A stretch of DNA of 38,417 nucleotides from JAXDJJ01 sp034665745 (GCA_034665745.1 JAXDJJ010000018.1:1-38417); one strand, 5' to 3'. Positions 8,497 to 15,816 are shown, counted from the first letter of the stretch. Made by a program: numbers and translations. Notes: a model not told the origin generated them from the letters alone.

Positions 8497-8601
8497 ATGA
8501 GTGCAACCGCGGAGGGCGTCATGCGTTGGGGCCTCCGCGTGCAGGCCTATTCGTTGCTACTCGTGACCGATCAGTACCCGCCGTTCCGGCTGGGCGCATA
8601 A
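8497..8601 (+). pseudogene. C-terminal fragment of a DUF4389 protein
   Basis: This 34-codon frame ends in EGVMRWGLRVQAYSLLLVTD followed by QYPPFRLGA. It closely matches the last 29 residues of the intact DUF4389 protein at 13844-14479 (EGVFRWGLRVQAYAFLLTTD, then LYPPFRLAA). The first five codons after the ATG are unrelated. All membrane segments of the family are missing, so it cannot be functional as such. At DNA level the two copies are only roughly 70% identical by eye, so this is not a recent copy of the local gene. It more likely came in with, or was broken by, the insertion at this tRNA. Confidence 0.8.
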
Positions 8602-8620
8602 CTCGACTCCAGGAGGACAC

Positions 8621-8902
8621 ATGCACGCTCTATTCGTAACCGCACACATCGACGCAGGCCGCAACGAAGAAGAGGGCTTGAAGTATCTGGAGATGGATGT
8701 CTTACCTCAGCTCAAGAAGTTCCCTGGTGTCGTTGGCGGCTACTGGCTCGCAACGAAGGACTCGGAGAGCTTGGCAGTGGTCTTGTTCGATACCGAGAAA
8801 GCCGCCACACAGATGAAGGAAGTAGGACTTCCTCAGGCTCCCCCCACACCGGGCGCGACGCTGGGAGCCATCGAGGTTCGAGAGGTCATCGCCCACATCT
8901 AG
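8621..8902 (+). CDS. Small ferredoxin-like-fold protein (ABM/Dabb-like), function unknown
   Basis: A 93-residue protein starting MHALFVTAHIDAGRNEEEGL after a strong AGGAGG site. The pattern is a beta strand with a polar alpha helix, then GVVGGYWLATKD, a strand ending in VVLFDTEKAA, and a final strand VREVIAHI. This resembles the dimeric alpha/beta-barrel fold of antibiotic-biosynthesis monooxygenase-like and stress-response proteins. No catalytic residue can be named. It lies inside the tRNA-Ser repeat-bounded segment and probably shares a transcript with the DUF4386 gene downstream. Confidence 0.75.
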   Translation: MHALFVTAHIDAGRNEEEGLKYLEMDVLPQLKKFPGVVGGYWLATKDSESLAVVLFDTEKAATQMKEVGLPQAPPTPGATLGAIEVREVIAHI

Positions 8903-8962
8903 GGGGGCGCCACCCTGCCGCCATTCAGGAAGCCGGGATTGTTGATCGAAAGGAAGTGCAAG

Positions 8963-9712
8963 TTGGATACGCAGAGAACCGCACGGATCTTCGGATGGCT
9001 ATTCATAGCCACTTTCGTTACGAGCATCGCATCAAAGCTCCTCTTCACGAACGGACTGGGCGGAAGCTTCGGCGAGCTGCGCTTCGTTCCGAGCACTGTT
9101 TCCGAGACCAAGGTCTATATAGGCGCGATCTTCGAATTCCTGCTCATCGTTGCGAATGTCGGAACCGCGGTGGTCCTTTATCCCGTCGTCAAACGACAGA
9201 GCGAAGGCTTCGCTATGGCATACGTAGGGGCCCGGATAATGGAGTCTGCCTTCATCCTGGTCGGCCTCATGAGCATTGTGTCCATGGTGTCGATCAGCCA
9301 TGCCTTGGTTGGAGCTACCGGCGCACAAGCCACCGCGCTCGGTGTGCAGGGGAGCTCCCTCGCAGCCACGTACAACTGGGCGTTCCTGTTCGGTCCGGGT
9401 CTCGTCGTCGGTTTCGGCAACGGCTTGATCCTCGGCTACCTCATGTACAAGTCCGGCCTTGTGCCACGTCGCATGGCGATGTTCGGACTCATCGGGGGCC
9501 CGATGCTGATCTTGTCCTTCGGGCTCCTCCTCTTCGGCGCCTACGACAAGGGGTCGGGGCCGGACGCATTGCTGGCGCTCCCGGAAATCATCTGGGAAGG
9601 CTTCATCGGGATCTACTGCGCGTGGAAAGGCTTCAGGTCGAGCCCGATCACAAAGATGGTGGACATCCGCGAGCCTGTACCAGCGGTTGAGCCGAGCATG
9701 TCTACCGCGTAG
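8963..9712 (+). CDS. DUF4386 family membrane protein
   Basis: A 249-residue protein with six to seven hydrophobic segments and the DUF4386 N-terminus TQRTARIFGWLFIATFVTSI. The TTG at 8963 is preferred: AAAGGAAG lies seven bases upstream and it places the conserved RTARIFG motif at the N-terminus. TTG codons at 8939 and 8942 are alternatives. The family is found in many bacteria and has no known function. The gene is inside the segment bounded by the duplicated tRNA-Ser end and follows the small gene at 8621 by 60 bp. Confidence 0.85.
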   Translation: MDTQRTARIFGWLFIATFVTSIASKLLFTNGLGGSFGELRFVPSTVSETKVYIGAIFEFLLIVANVGTAVVLYPVVKRQSEGFAMAYVGARIMESAFILVGLMSIVSMVSISHALVGATGAQATALGVQGSSLAATYNWAFLFGPGLVVGFGNGLILGYLMYKSGLVPRRMAMFGLIGGPMLILSFGLLLFGAYDKGSGPDALLALPEIIWEGFIGIYCAWKGFRSSPITKMVDIREPVPAVEPSMSTA

Positions 9713-9721
9713 GCGAAGGGG

Positions 9722-9737
9722 CGGTGTCTAGACGCCG
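9722..9737 (+). terminator. Weak hairpin after the DUF4386 gene
   Basis: Nine bases past the stop, CGGTGTC and GACGCCG can pair around a TA centre (one G-T pair). There is no clear T-run after it, so it is at best a weak or factor-dependent termination signal. Confidence 0.25.
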
Positions 9738-9913
9738 TTCAAAGAGAGCTCTGGGCCCGCGCCATCGTTTGATGAATTGCGAGGCTAGAGACTTGCCATT
9801 CTGTGCCATTCCTTTTTTCAGAAGCGGCGGGATGACGAGGGATGAACAGGGCAATAAGTAAAGTGATTTGGGCGTGGAGGGACGGATTATCGCAATGTAG
9901 GGAAGCTGATTCG

Positions 9914-9971
9914 CGGTCTTGAAAACCGTTGTCCGCAAGGACTTGTGGGTTCGAGTCCCACGCCCTCCGCT
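9914..9971 (+). pseudogene. tRNA-Ser(UGA) 3'-half fragment, right copy of the 58-bp repeat
   Basis: This perfect copy of 8022-8079 contains the anticodon loop, variable arm, T-arm and acceptor 3' strand of tRNA-Ser(UGA) without a matching 5' half. A GGAGGGA at 9876-9882 could be a decayed acceptor 5' strand. However, 30 bases instead of 19 then separate it from the anticodon stem, and its seventh position would be an A-G mismatch. A functional cloverleaf is therefore unlikely. It marks the right edge of the putative insertion, seven bases before the first possible start of the next gene. Confidence 0.85.
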
Positions 9972-9989
9972 GACCCTATGCTCGGCGCA

Positions 9990-10430
9990 ATGACGATCCA
10001 GCGGATGGACAACGTTCTCATCGTTGTCGACGACCTCGAGGCCGCCAAAGCCTTCTTCACCGAACTCGGTATGGAGGTGGATGGCGAGACGACGGTCGAG
10101 GGGCCGTGGGTGGGCAGCGTCGTCGGGCTTACCGACGTTCGTGCCGACATCACCATGATGCGGACCCCGGATGGCCACGGCCGGGTTGAGCTGTCGAAAT
10201 TCCACACGCCGCTAGCGGTCAGAGCCGAGCCGGAAAACGCGCCGTCGAACGCGCTGGGCATACGCCGCATCATGTTCACCGTCGACGACATCGACGACGT
10301 CGTTGCCCGCCTTCGCGGCCATGGTGCCGAACTCGTCGGCGAGATCGCGCAGTACGAAGATCTCTACCGACTCTGTTTCCTGCGTGGTCCCGAAGGCATC
10401 ATCATCGGCCTGGCCGAGCAACTCAGCTGA
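9990..10430 (+). CDS. VOC family (glyoxalase/dioxygenase fold) protein
   Basis: A 146-residue single-module VOC protein. It starts MTIQRMDNVLIVVDDLEAAK, the usual opening of the family, and ends with YEDLYRLCFLRGPEGIIIGLAE. The two beta-alpha-beta-beta-beta units pair to form a metal-binding pocket in this superfamily; substrates range from glyoxalase adducts to antibiotics and cannot be told here. An ATG at 9978 is an alternative start. Neither has a clear ribosome binding site, and the gene begins right at the border of the tRNA fragment, so its promoter must be in or next to the inserted DNA. It converges with another VOC gene six bases away. Confidence 0.88.
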   Translation: MTIQRMDNVLIVVDDLEAAKAFFTELGMEVDGETTVEGPWVGSVVGLTDVRADITMMRTPDGHGRVELSKFHTPLAVRAEPENAPSNALGIRRIMFTVDDIDDVVARLRGHGAELVGEIAQYEDLYRLCFLRGPEGIIIGLAEQLS

Positions 10431-10436
10431 ATTCCC

Positions 10437-10871
10437 TCAGTCCAAGCAGAACTCGTTGCCCTCGATGTCCTGCATCACGATGCATGACTCGTTTTCGTCA
10501 TCAGCAGGGAGTAGCCGCACGCGTGTAGCGCCGAGCGCGAGCAATCGTGTGCATTCGCTCTCCAGCGCGGATAGGCGCTCGTCACCCCGGAGTCCGGTGC
10601 CGACCCGCACATCTAGGTGCACCCGATTCTTGACGACCTTGGCTTCGGGAACGCGCTGGAAGAAAAGTCGCGGGCCAACGCCTGAGGGATCGACGCATGC
10701 GTAAGCTGAATCCTGACTCTCGGGCGGCAGCGCGCGGTTGAAATCGTCCCAACTCGCAAACCCCTCCGGCGGCGGTGGTACGACGTACCCCAACACATCG
10801 CACCAGAAAAGAGCGACGCGCTCAGGTTCTGCGCAGTCAAAGGTGACTTGGACTTGCTTGACCGCCGTCAT
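10437..10871 (-). CDS. VOC family protein (Glyoxalase_6-like)
   Basis: A 144-residue VOC protein of the subgroup with the opening QVTFDCAEPERVALFWCDVL, a proline-rich PPPPEGFASWDDF loop, RLFFQRVPEAKVVKNRVHLD and the ending DIEGNEFCLD. These proteins are common in Actinomycetota and mostly uncharacterised. The ATG at 10871 faces the DHFR-fold gene divergently across about 57 bp. The 3' end converges with the previous VOC gene. Confidence 0.88.
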   Translation of the reverse strand: MTAVKQVQVTFDCAEPERVALFWCDVLGYVVPPPPEGFASWDDFNRALPPESQDSAYACVDPSGVGPRLFFQRVPEAKVVKNRVHLDVRVGTGLRGDERLSALESECTRLLALGATRVRLLPADDENESCIVMQDIEGNEFCLD

Positions 10872-10928
10872 CGGGCAACCATAGACGCGCGTGGCTAGCG
10901 AGTAGGTTCACTGAAAGGAGGAGTGATC

Positions 10929-11486
10929 GTGCCGAAACTGATCTATTCGATGGGCATGTCGCTGGACGGCTTCATCGAGGGGCCCGACGGCAGCTTCGAC
11001 TGGGGGGCTCCGGACGAAGAGCTGCACCGCTTCCACAACGAGCGGGTCCGCGCCGTCGGCGGCCATGTTCTCGGTCGGCGGCTGTACGAAACGATGACCT
11101 ACTGGGAGACAGCGCATGAGGACCCCGCAATGACCGACTACGCGCTTGAGTTCGCAGAGATCTGGAAGGCGTTGCCCAAGGTCGTGTTCTCCAACACGCT
11201 CGACGACGTGGTCGGCAATACGCGCCTGGCCCGGTCAGGCATCGCCGACGAGGTTGCCGAACTGCAGGAGCGATCCGGGAAGGACGTGGCGATCGGAGGA
11301 GCCACCTTGGCCGGTGAGGCGATCAAACTCGGGCTGGTCGACGAGTTCCAGCTGTTCTTCTACCCCGTTGTCGTCGGTGGAGGAAAGCCCTTGTTTCCAT
11401 CGTTCGATCAATTGATCGACCTGAATCTCGTGGAGACGCGGACCTTCGGCTCGCGCGTCGTGTACCTGCGTTACGAACGCGCGTGA
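10929..11486 (+). CDS. DHFR-fold (RibD C-terminal domain) family protein
   Basis: A 185-residue protein with the family opening PKLIYSMGMSLDGFIEGPDG, then GGHVLGRRLYETMTYW, a central region with IGGATLAGEAIKLGLVDEF, and VVVGGGKPLFPS. The fold is that of dihydrofolate reductase/RibD reductase and usually binds NADPH; substrates of these stand-alone members are mostly unknown. GTG 10929 is chosen because AAAGGAGGAG sits at ideal spacing; a GTG at 10923 is too close to it. A paralogue lies at 20436-21005. Confidence 0.92.
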   Translation: MPKLIYSMGMSLDGFIEGPDGSFDWGAPDEELHRFHNERVRAVGGHVLGRRLYETMTYWETAHEDPAMTDYALEFAEIWKALPKVVFSNTLDDVVGNTRLARSGIADEVAELQERSGKDVAIGGATLAGEAIKLGLVDEFQLFFYPVVVGGGKPLFPSFDQLIDLNLVETRTFGSRVVYLRYERA

Positions 11487-11496
11487 ACGCCCCGCA

Positions 11497-12237
11497 CTAG
11501 TCGGTTCGTACGTCGACTCCGGTGACCCCCGGGCGTGTCCACTGGGGCACCGGTCGACCTCCGCCTCCGCCTCCAACCAGCGCGCCTCTCTCATCGGCGC
11601 GCAACACAGAGTGGGTCGGGTTCTGCGGCCACCCTTCGGGCGAGTCCTCCCACTCCTCTCGCCGCCCGTACGCGGTCATGTCGAGCAGCGCAAACGAAGA
11701 ACTCATCACTTCGTCACCGCGGCCGGTCGTCCAGTACGTCAGGTAGATCTTGTCGTCCTGTCGTAGGTAACAGCAGATACGGCCGGCGATGCCCACAGTG
11801 GGGTGGTCGAGGTGGGCGTTTGAGTACCACGGAACCGTGTAACCCATGAAGTCGCGGAATGCCGCGATCTCCTTGTACGGCCCGTCGCCCAGGATGGCGA
11901 AAGTGATCCCGTTGGCGTTGAGGTAAGCCGCATCGGCGGCATCCCCCATGTTCCAGACGTTCCTGGTGCAGCCTTCGCACTGCGACTCCCATGGCTTCCC
12001 GTCGTGGAACATGTGTGTGTAGACGATCAGCTCGTCGCGGCCCTCGAAGACATCAGCGAACGGGACCGGGCCGTAGGGACCGACGACGGTGGTGTCGGGC
12101 GGCACCTCTGTCATGGGCAGCCGGCGCCGGGCCGCGGCGATCGCGTCGCCTTCACGTGTGTGCGCCTTCTCGCTCTTACGCAGCTCGTCCAGCTGTCGCT
12201 CGAAGTCGTCGTGGTCGGTGACGGTCGGGGCCGGCAT
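11497..12237 (-). CDS. DUF899 family thioredoxin-like protein
   Basis: A 246-residue protein matching DUF899. It shows the helical N-terminus with LDELRKSEKAHTREGDAIAA and RRRLPMTEV, a thioredoxin-like core around YTHMFHDGKPWESQCEGCTR, and a glycine-rich GGGGGG stretch near the end. The CEGC pair is where a redox-active CxxC would be expected, but activity is unproven for the family. ATG 12237 has GAGGAG at nine bases; an ATG at 12243 is also possible. It follows the DUF1059-like gene by 19 bp and probably belongs to a MarR-led operon. Confidence 0.9.
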   Translation of the reverse strand: MPAPTVTDHDDFERQLDELRKSEKAHTREGDAIAAARRRLPMTEVPPDTTVVGPYGPVPFADVFEGRDELIVYTHMFHDGKPWESQCEGCTRNVWNMGDAADAAYLNANGITFAILGDGPYKEIAAFRDFMGYTVPWYSNAHLDHPTVGIAGRICCYLRQDDKIYLTYWTTGRGDEVMSSSFALLDMTAYGRREEWEDSPEGWPQNPTHSVLRADERGALVGGGGGGRPVPQWTRPGVTGVDVRTD

Positions 12238-12256
12238 GATCATGGTCTCCTCTTCA

Positions 12257-12493
12257 TCAGTCTTCGGGAAGAGAAGCGAACGCCTTCTTGGTTTTCCTGT
12301 ACCACCCCATGCCCTTGACGGGATTCTTCCATCGGGCCTTCATCGCATCCAAGGCATCCTGGTGGGCTTCATCACCGCCCGCAACCGCGTCTTTCAGATG
12401 CTGGTCCTGCGCTTTGATCACCTCGTCAGCTGTTTCTCCGTGGAACGCGGTGTCGCACGGTCCACCCATCTCTCTGCATGTCATCGTTTTCAT
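12257..12493 (-). CDS. Small DUF1059-like protein
   Basis: A 78-residue protein starting MKTMTCREMGGPCDTAFHGE after a near-perfect AGGAGGTGA site. It combines a short Cys-containing N-terminus (C6, C13) with a helix ETADEVIKAQDQHLKDAVAG and a basic tail with KNPVKGMGWYRKTKK. Similar short proteins occur beside DUF899 and in stress-related clusters of Actinomycetota; none has a defined role that I know. It lies between the MarR and DUF899 genes in the same orientation. Confidence 0.82.
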   Translation of the reverse strand: MKTMTCREMGGPCDTAFHGETADEVIKAQDQHLKDAVAGGDEAHQDALDAMKARWKNPVKGMGWYRKTKKAFASLPED

Positions 12494-12526
12494 GAGCTCA
12501 CCTCCTCTTGGAGCGTAACGCGCCGC

Positions 12527-13027
12527 TCAGCCGAACGAACAGTCGATGATCACTTTGCCGAGGGCACACTCGAGGATCTCTAGTTCTTGATCGTCGAGCT
12601 GTTCGACGAAAAGCTTCGAGATGCCGCGCGCATGAACCGGCGCGGTTTCGATCAAGCGGGCGATTCCTGCTTCGGTCAATGTGACCACCACGCCGCGGCC
12701 GTCACCGTCGGCCTCGGCTCTCTGAACGAGACCTTCGTCGACCAGCCGAGCGACCCGCCGGGTCATGCCCGATCGAGAGATCAATGCGAGGGCTGCTAGC
12801 TCGGTCATCCGGAGGTCACACCCGGCCCTCGCAAGCTGCGCCAGCACGTCGAAATCGGCGAGGGCCAACCCGGTCTCTCGCTCGAGGTCGGACTCGAGGC
12901 GGCGCAAGAGCGTGGCTTGCGCCTGCAGCAGGGAGACCCACGCCCCTATTCCCCGCCCGCCCGGCAACTCGGTCCTTACCAGCCGGTCGAGGAGTTCCGG
13001 AAGATCGCTGGTCTGGTCTATCTGCAT
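12527..13027 (-). CDS. MarR family transcriptional regulator
   Basis: A 166-residue winged-helix protein. The core has LADFDVLAQLARAGCDLRMT, then ELAALALISRSGMTRRVARL as the recognition helix region and VQRAEADGDGRGVVVTLTEAG as the wing. MarR proteins are dimeric repressors that release DNA on binding phenolic ligands or on oxidation. ATG 13027 is chosen over an upstream TTG at 13060. The upstream stretch holds a palindrome better explained as an operator, and the family normally begins near this point. It heads a probable operon with the DUF1059-like and DUF899 genes. Confidence 0.9.
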   Translation of the reverse strand: MQIDQTSDLPELLDRLVRTELPGGRGIGAWVSLLQAQATLLRRLESDLERETGLALADFDVLAQLARAGCDLRMTELAALALISRSGMTRRVARLVDEGLVQRAEADGDGRGVVVTLTEAGIARLIETAPVHARGISKLFVEQLDDQELEILECALGKVIIDCSFG

Positions 13028-13048
13028 ACGCGAGGCGTCCTCATGTAG

Positions 13049-13060
13049 TTGTACTTGCAA
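13049..13060. promoter_or_regulatory. Candidate MarR operator
   Basis: TTGTACTTGCAA is one mismatch from the palindrome TTGCA-NN-TGCAA, a common type of MarR site. On the minus strand it lies immediately downstream of a TATGAT that could be the -10 element (13060-13065) and 22 bases before the MarR ATG. This is the place expected for autorepression. Confidence 0.4.
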
Positions 13061-13104
13061 TCATATCGGCCACCCATCCGTAGTTGATGGGATCAACCGA
13101 CGTA

Positions 13105-13734
13105 TCAGCGTGGATCGGAGCGATCGATGTTCCAGTGACGCACGACTGAGCAGAACCAGTCGGACGATGCTTCGTCGGGAGCTAGGCCGAACCGGCTGAT
13201 GGTGCGCTGGCCCCCCTCATGGTCACCGTAGAGGACGTCGATCGACAAGCGTTCGCGATCACGGATGTGTACAGAGATGTCGGCGAACATCGGCTCGGAG
13301 GGTTCGCGTAGGGCCCCCTGCCAGAACCCGACGTCGCTGGCGGCAACATACAGATCGCGCTGTTGCCGCCGGAAATCGTCCGGATCGGGATGTTCGTCCG
13401 AGGCCGTCCAAGCTTGTGGATACCAGCCGTGTATCACCGCGATGCCGCTGCCGACGTTGCGCAACGGCATCGATAGATAGATCACTTCATCCGAACTCTC
13501 GACACTGCCGAAGCCGCCTTTCAATCGGGTCCAGTGGCCATCACCCCAGGTGATCTTCTGCTCCGGGTCTTGCAGCCGCGCCGGCGCCAAGACCGGTCTA
13601 AGACCGGCGAGCAAGGCGCGCTCGGCAACGCGCGCCGAACGGTTGGCCGAGCGAACGGAAACGAATGTGGCTACAGCCAGAACGGTTGTCCCGCCTGCCG
13701 TTGCGAGCGAGGCGATCGTGGTGAGATCGGGCAT
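13105..13734 (-). CDS. Hypothetical membrane-anchored protein
   Basis: A 209-residue protein I do not recognise by family. It has one N-terminal membrane helix (about residues 6-27), a basic helical linker (RSANRSARVAERALLAGLRP) and a soluble domain rich in beta strands, with SMPLRNVGSGIAVIHGWYPQ and SVHIRDRERLSIDVLYGD. The layout suggests a single-pass protein with a cytoplasmic Ig-like or beta-sandwich domain. It is in the same orientation as the MarR gene, with its stop about 75 bp upstream of the MarR ATG. Confidence 0.75.
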   Translation of the reverse strand: MPDLTTIASLATAGGTTVLAVATFVSVRSANRSARVAERALLAGLRPVLAPARLQDPEQKITWGDGHWTRLKGGFGSVESSDEVIYLSMPLRNVGSGIAVIHGWYPQAWTASDEHPDPDDFRRQQRDLYVAASDVGFWQGALREPSEPMFADISVHIRDRERLSIDVLYGDHEGGQRTISRFGLAPDEASSDWFCSVVRHWNIDRSDPR

Positions 13735-13843
13735 CCGAAGGAACCTACGGCATCGGTTGATACCGAACTGCGCAGACTACGTAGCACGTTCCTTGGTTCC
13801 CTTGAAGGCAGCGGCGTACCCTGACGTACCCGAGAGGAACACG

Positions 13844-14479
13844 ATGCAGCAGGAAAACAGGAACGACCCGGTCCGATTGACGATCGACTACCCCGACCGA
13901 AGCCTCAACCGAGCGACAACCTTCTTCCGCCTGATCGTGGCGATCCCCATCCTGATCGTCCTCGGCTCCGTCGATGGTGGTGCGTGGCAATGGAGTTCCG
14001 ATCAGGGCCGTGCTGCCGCCGCAGGGGCGGGAGGGATGCTGGTCTTTGGACCTCTCGTGATGATCCTGTTCCGCCAGAAGTACCCGCGCTGGTGGTTCAA
14101 CTTCAACCTCGAGCTGACCCGGTTCTCTACCCGAGTGATGTCGTACCTGGCCCTCATGTCTGATGGGTACCCGTCGACAGACGAAGAGCAGTGGGTCCAC
14201 CTGGATCTCGAATACCCGGACGTCAAGCAGGACCTCAACCGCTGGTTGCCGCTCGTGAAGTGGTTCCTCGCCATCCCCCACTACATCGTCCTCGCGGTCC
14301 TCGGTGTCGCCGCGGTTGTCGCGGTGTTCTTTGCATGGATCGCGATCCTCTTTACCGGGCGTTATCCGCGCGGGATCTTCACCTTCGTCGAGGGTGTTTT
14401 CAGGTGGGGGCTCAGGGTCCAGGCATACGCCTTCCTCCTGACGACCGACCTCTACCCGCCGTTCCGACTAGCGGCGTAG
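13844..14479 (+). CDS. DUF4389 family membrane protein
   Basis: A 211-residue membrane protein with helices near 26-42, 58-76 and 138-171, and the DUF4389 motifs FNFNLELTRFSTRVMSYLAL and FRWGLRVQAYAFLLTTDLYP. These two are internal repeats of one another (R-x-x-x-Y-x-x-L-x-x-D-x-Y-P). ATG 13844 follows GAGAGGAA. The function of the family is unknown. A detached C-terminal fragment of another copy lies at 8497-8601. The gene converges with the PrmC-like gene, stops being ten bases apart. Confidence 0.9.
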   Translation: MQQENRNDPVRLTIDYPDRSLNRATTFFRLIVAIPILIVLGSVDGGAWQWSSDQGRAAAAGAGGMLVFGPLVMILFRQKYPRWWFNFNLELTRFSTRVMSYLALMSDGYPSTDEEQWVHLDLEYPDVKQDLNRWLPLVKWFLAIPHYIVLAVLGVAAVVAVFFAWIAILFTGRYPRGIFTFVEGVFRWGLRVQAYAFLLTTDLYPPFRLAA

Positions 14480-14489
14480 GCACTCTGTT

Positions 14490-15332
14490 CTAGGGACGGC
14501 GGGCTTCGAGGGCGCGCGCCTGCCCGTCGTCATCCCGGTGTACCTGGATATCCGTTAGGCCGACGTTCTCCATCGCACCCGCGACCTCGTCTGCTTGATC
14601 GCCACCGAGCTCGAGTAACACCGCGCCGCCTGAGCGGAGCCAACGAGGAGAGACCTCGACTATCCGTAGAAGGGTCGTCATCCCTCGCGGCCCCCCATCG
14701 AGCGCCGTCGTCGGTTCGTGTGCGCGGATATCTCGTGGCAGGAGGTGGAGCTCTTCGGTTGGTACGTACGGAACAACGCTCGTTATCAGGTCGACACGGC
14801 CATGCAGGTCTGGCGACAGAGGTTCGTCCAGATCACCGGCGAGGGCCTCCACCCCATTCTTGCGAGCACATGCGACCGCTACCGGATCGAGGTCTGTCGC
14901 GATCACCGTTGCATCCGGATGTACCGATGCGAGCACTGCCGCGATCGCCCCGCTCCCCGTGCATAGATCGACCGCGATCCCTTCGGGCGGAAGGAGAGAC
15001 ACCGCGCGCCGCGCGAGGGCCTCGGTATGAGGTCTGGGCACGAATACCCCGGGGTCGACCTGCACCCGGATGCCACCGAAGAGAACCGAACCGGTGATCC
15101 ACGCCAGTGGCTCTCCGCTCAGGCGCCGCGCGAGGAGTGACTCGATCGCTCCGGCGCCGGCTTCCTCCGCTCCGAGAAGCTCGTCGGCTTCGGCCTCGGC
15201 GAAGATGAAGCCGCCCTTTGCCAGATCGCGAACGACGTGTTCTCTAGCTTCCCGTTGCGGCGTGTCCGACCTCCTGTAATACCCAAGTGTTCCCGTCGGG
15301 GTCTGCGAAGTCCGCGAACGAGGCGTAATCAC
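14490..15332 (-). CDS. PrmC/HemK-related methyltransferase with altered active-site motif
   Basis: A class I SAM-dependent methyltransferase related to protein-(glutamine-N5) methyltransferases. It has FVPRPHTEALARRAVSLL, the SAM loop AVDLCTGSGAIAAVLA and acidic ATDLDPVAVACARKN. Where PrmC has (N/D)PPY, this protein reads SVVPYVP, so the substrate-amide-binding Asn is a Val. That fits the PrmC-related subgroup of unknown substrate and makes release-factor methylation doubtful. The start is uncertain. GTG 15332 is the last in-frame ATG/GTG/TTG before the conserved region, and it makes the gene overlap the upstream VOC gene by 89 bases. Confidence 0.8.
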   Translation of the reverse strand: MITPRSRTSQTPTGTLGYYRRSDTPQREAREHVVRDLAKGGFIFAEAEADELLGAEEAGAGAIESLLARRLSGEPLAWITGSVLFGGIRVQVDPGVFVPRPHTEALARRAVSLLPPEGIAVDLCTGSGAIAAVLASVHPDATVIATDLDPVAVACARKNGVEALAGDLDEPLSPDLHGRVDLITSVVPYVPTEELHLLPRDIRAHEPTTALDGGPRGMTTLLRIVEVSPRWLRSGGAVLLELGGDQADEVAGAMENVGLTDIQVHRDDDGQARALEARRP

Positions 15333-15663
15333 CGTGGGCCGGATCGGGACCCGGCTCCCATCCGGCTCCCATGTGTCGGACATCGCTGACCTCGACCCCG
15401 CGGCCGACGAGTTCGTCGCGGGCGGCAACAATGTCGGTGACGATCAGATGCAAGCCACGAACGGACCCCGGCTCCGTGTCGATCAAGCCAAGGCCGATCG
15501 TGATCGAGCACGCGGAACCCGGCGGTGTCATCTGTACGACCCGGAACCCTTCGACCGGACTGGTATCCACATCGAGGTGGAAGCCGACCTTCTCCGTATA
15601 GAAGGTCTTGGCCCGATCCACGTCGGAAACGGGCAGCAGTATGAGTTCGAGCTTCCAGTCCAC
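15244..15663 (-). CDS. VOC family protein under an ECF-type promoter
   Basis: A 139-residue VOC protein beginning MDWKLELILLPVSDVDRAKT, with FYTEKVGFHLDVD, a histidine in GLHLIVTDI and the ending FADPDGNTWVLQEVG. GTG 15663 is preferred over 15690 because GAGGGAG lies six bases upstream. The TAG lies inside the following methyltransferase gene, which shares the transcript. A promoter of the CGATGAGTTT-N13-CGTCT type sits about 40 bp upstream, giving a leader of about 30 bases. From memory, VOC genes are also among the targets of SigG in Mycobacterium tuberculosis. Confidence 0.9.
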   Translation of the reverse strand: MDWKLELILLPVSDVDRAKTFYTEKVGFHLDVDTSPVEGFRVVQMTPPGSACSITIGLGLIDTEPGSVRGLHLIVTDIVAARDELVGRGVEVSDVRHMGAGWEPGPDPAHGDYASFADFADPDGNTWVLQEVGHAATGS

Positions 15664-15700
15664 TTCGATCTCCCTCGATAGATGAATCACTCAAGGATAG

Positions 15701-15728
15701 AGACGCCCTAGCGATAGCAAACTCATCG
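15701..15728 (-). promoter_or_regulatory. ECF-type promoter, copy 1 (VOC/PrmC-like operon)
   Basis: On the minus strand CGATGAGTTT (15728-15719) is followed after exactly 13 bases by CGTCT (15705-15701). The same two elements with the same spacing occur at 17284 and 18563. CGTC is a typical -10 core of ECF sigma factors. Confidence 0.75.
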
Positions 15729-15816
15729 GTTCTTGCCTCGAAAGATGCCCGACGGGGTATCGCTGTTGGCACTCCATCCCTAACCTCTAGATATGTCTAA
15801 AGAGAGGCAGGAGTAG

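Larger units (their letters stand above)
8022..9971. mobile_element. Possible remnant of a tRNA-Ser-targeted insertion (about 1.9 kb)
   Basis: The segment is bounded by a perfect 58-bp repeat of the tRNA-Ser(UGA) 3' half, as left by site-specific integration into a tRNA gene. Inside are a broken DUF4389 gene end, a small ferredoxin-like-fold gene and a DUF4386 gene. There is no integrase, excisionase or replication gene, so at most this is a decayed or non-autonomous element. A tRNA duplication followed by decay is the alternative. Confidence 0.45.

Noticed and set aside
9876..9972. A second complete tRNA-Ser gene
   Set aside because: The possible 5' acceptor strand is 11 bases too far away, its last position mispairs, and no proper D-arm forms; only the 3' half is real.
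9702..10291. Two minus-strand frames over the tRNA fragment and VOC gene
   Set aside because: Again antisense to the tRNA-Ser sequence and to the VOC gene; composition is shadow-like.
13550..13843. Extended N-terminus of the DUF4389 protein
   Set aside because: The extra 98 codons are antisense to the hypothetical gene at 13105-13734; ATG 13844 has a ribosome binding site and the normal family start.
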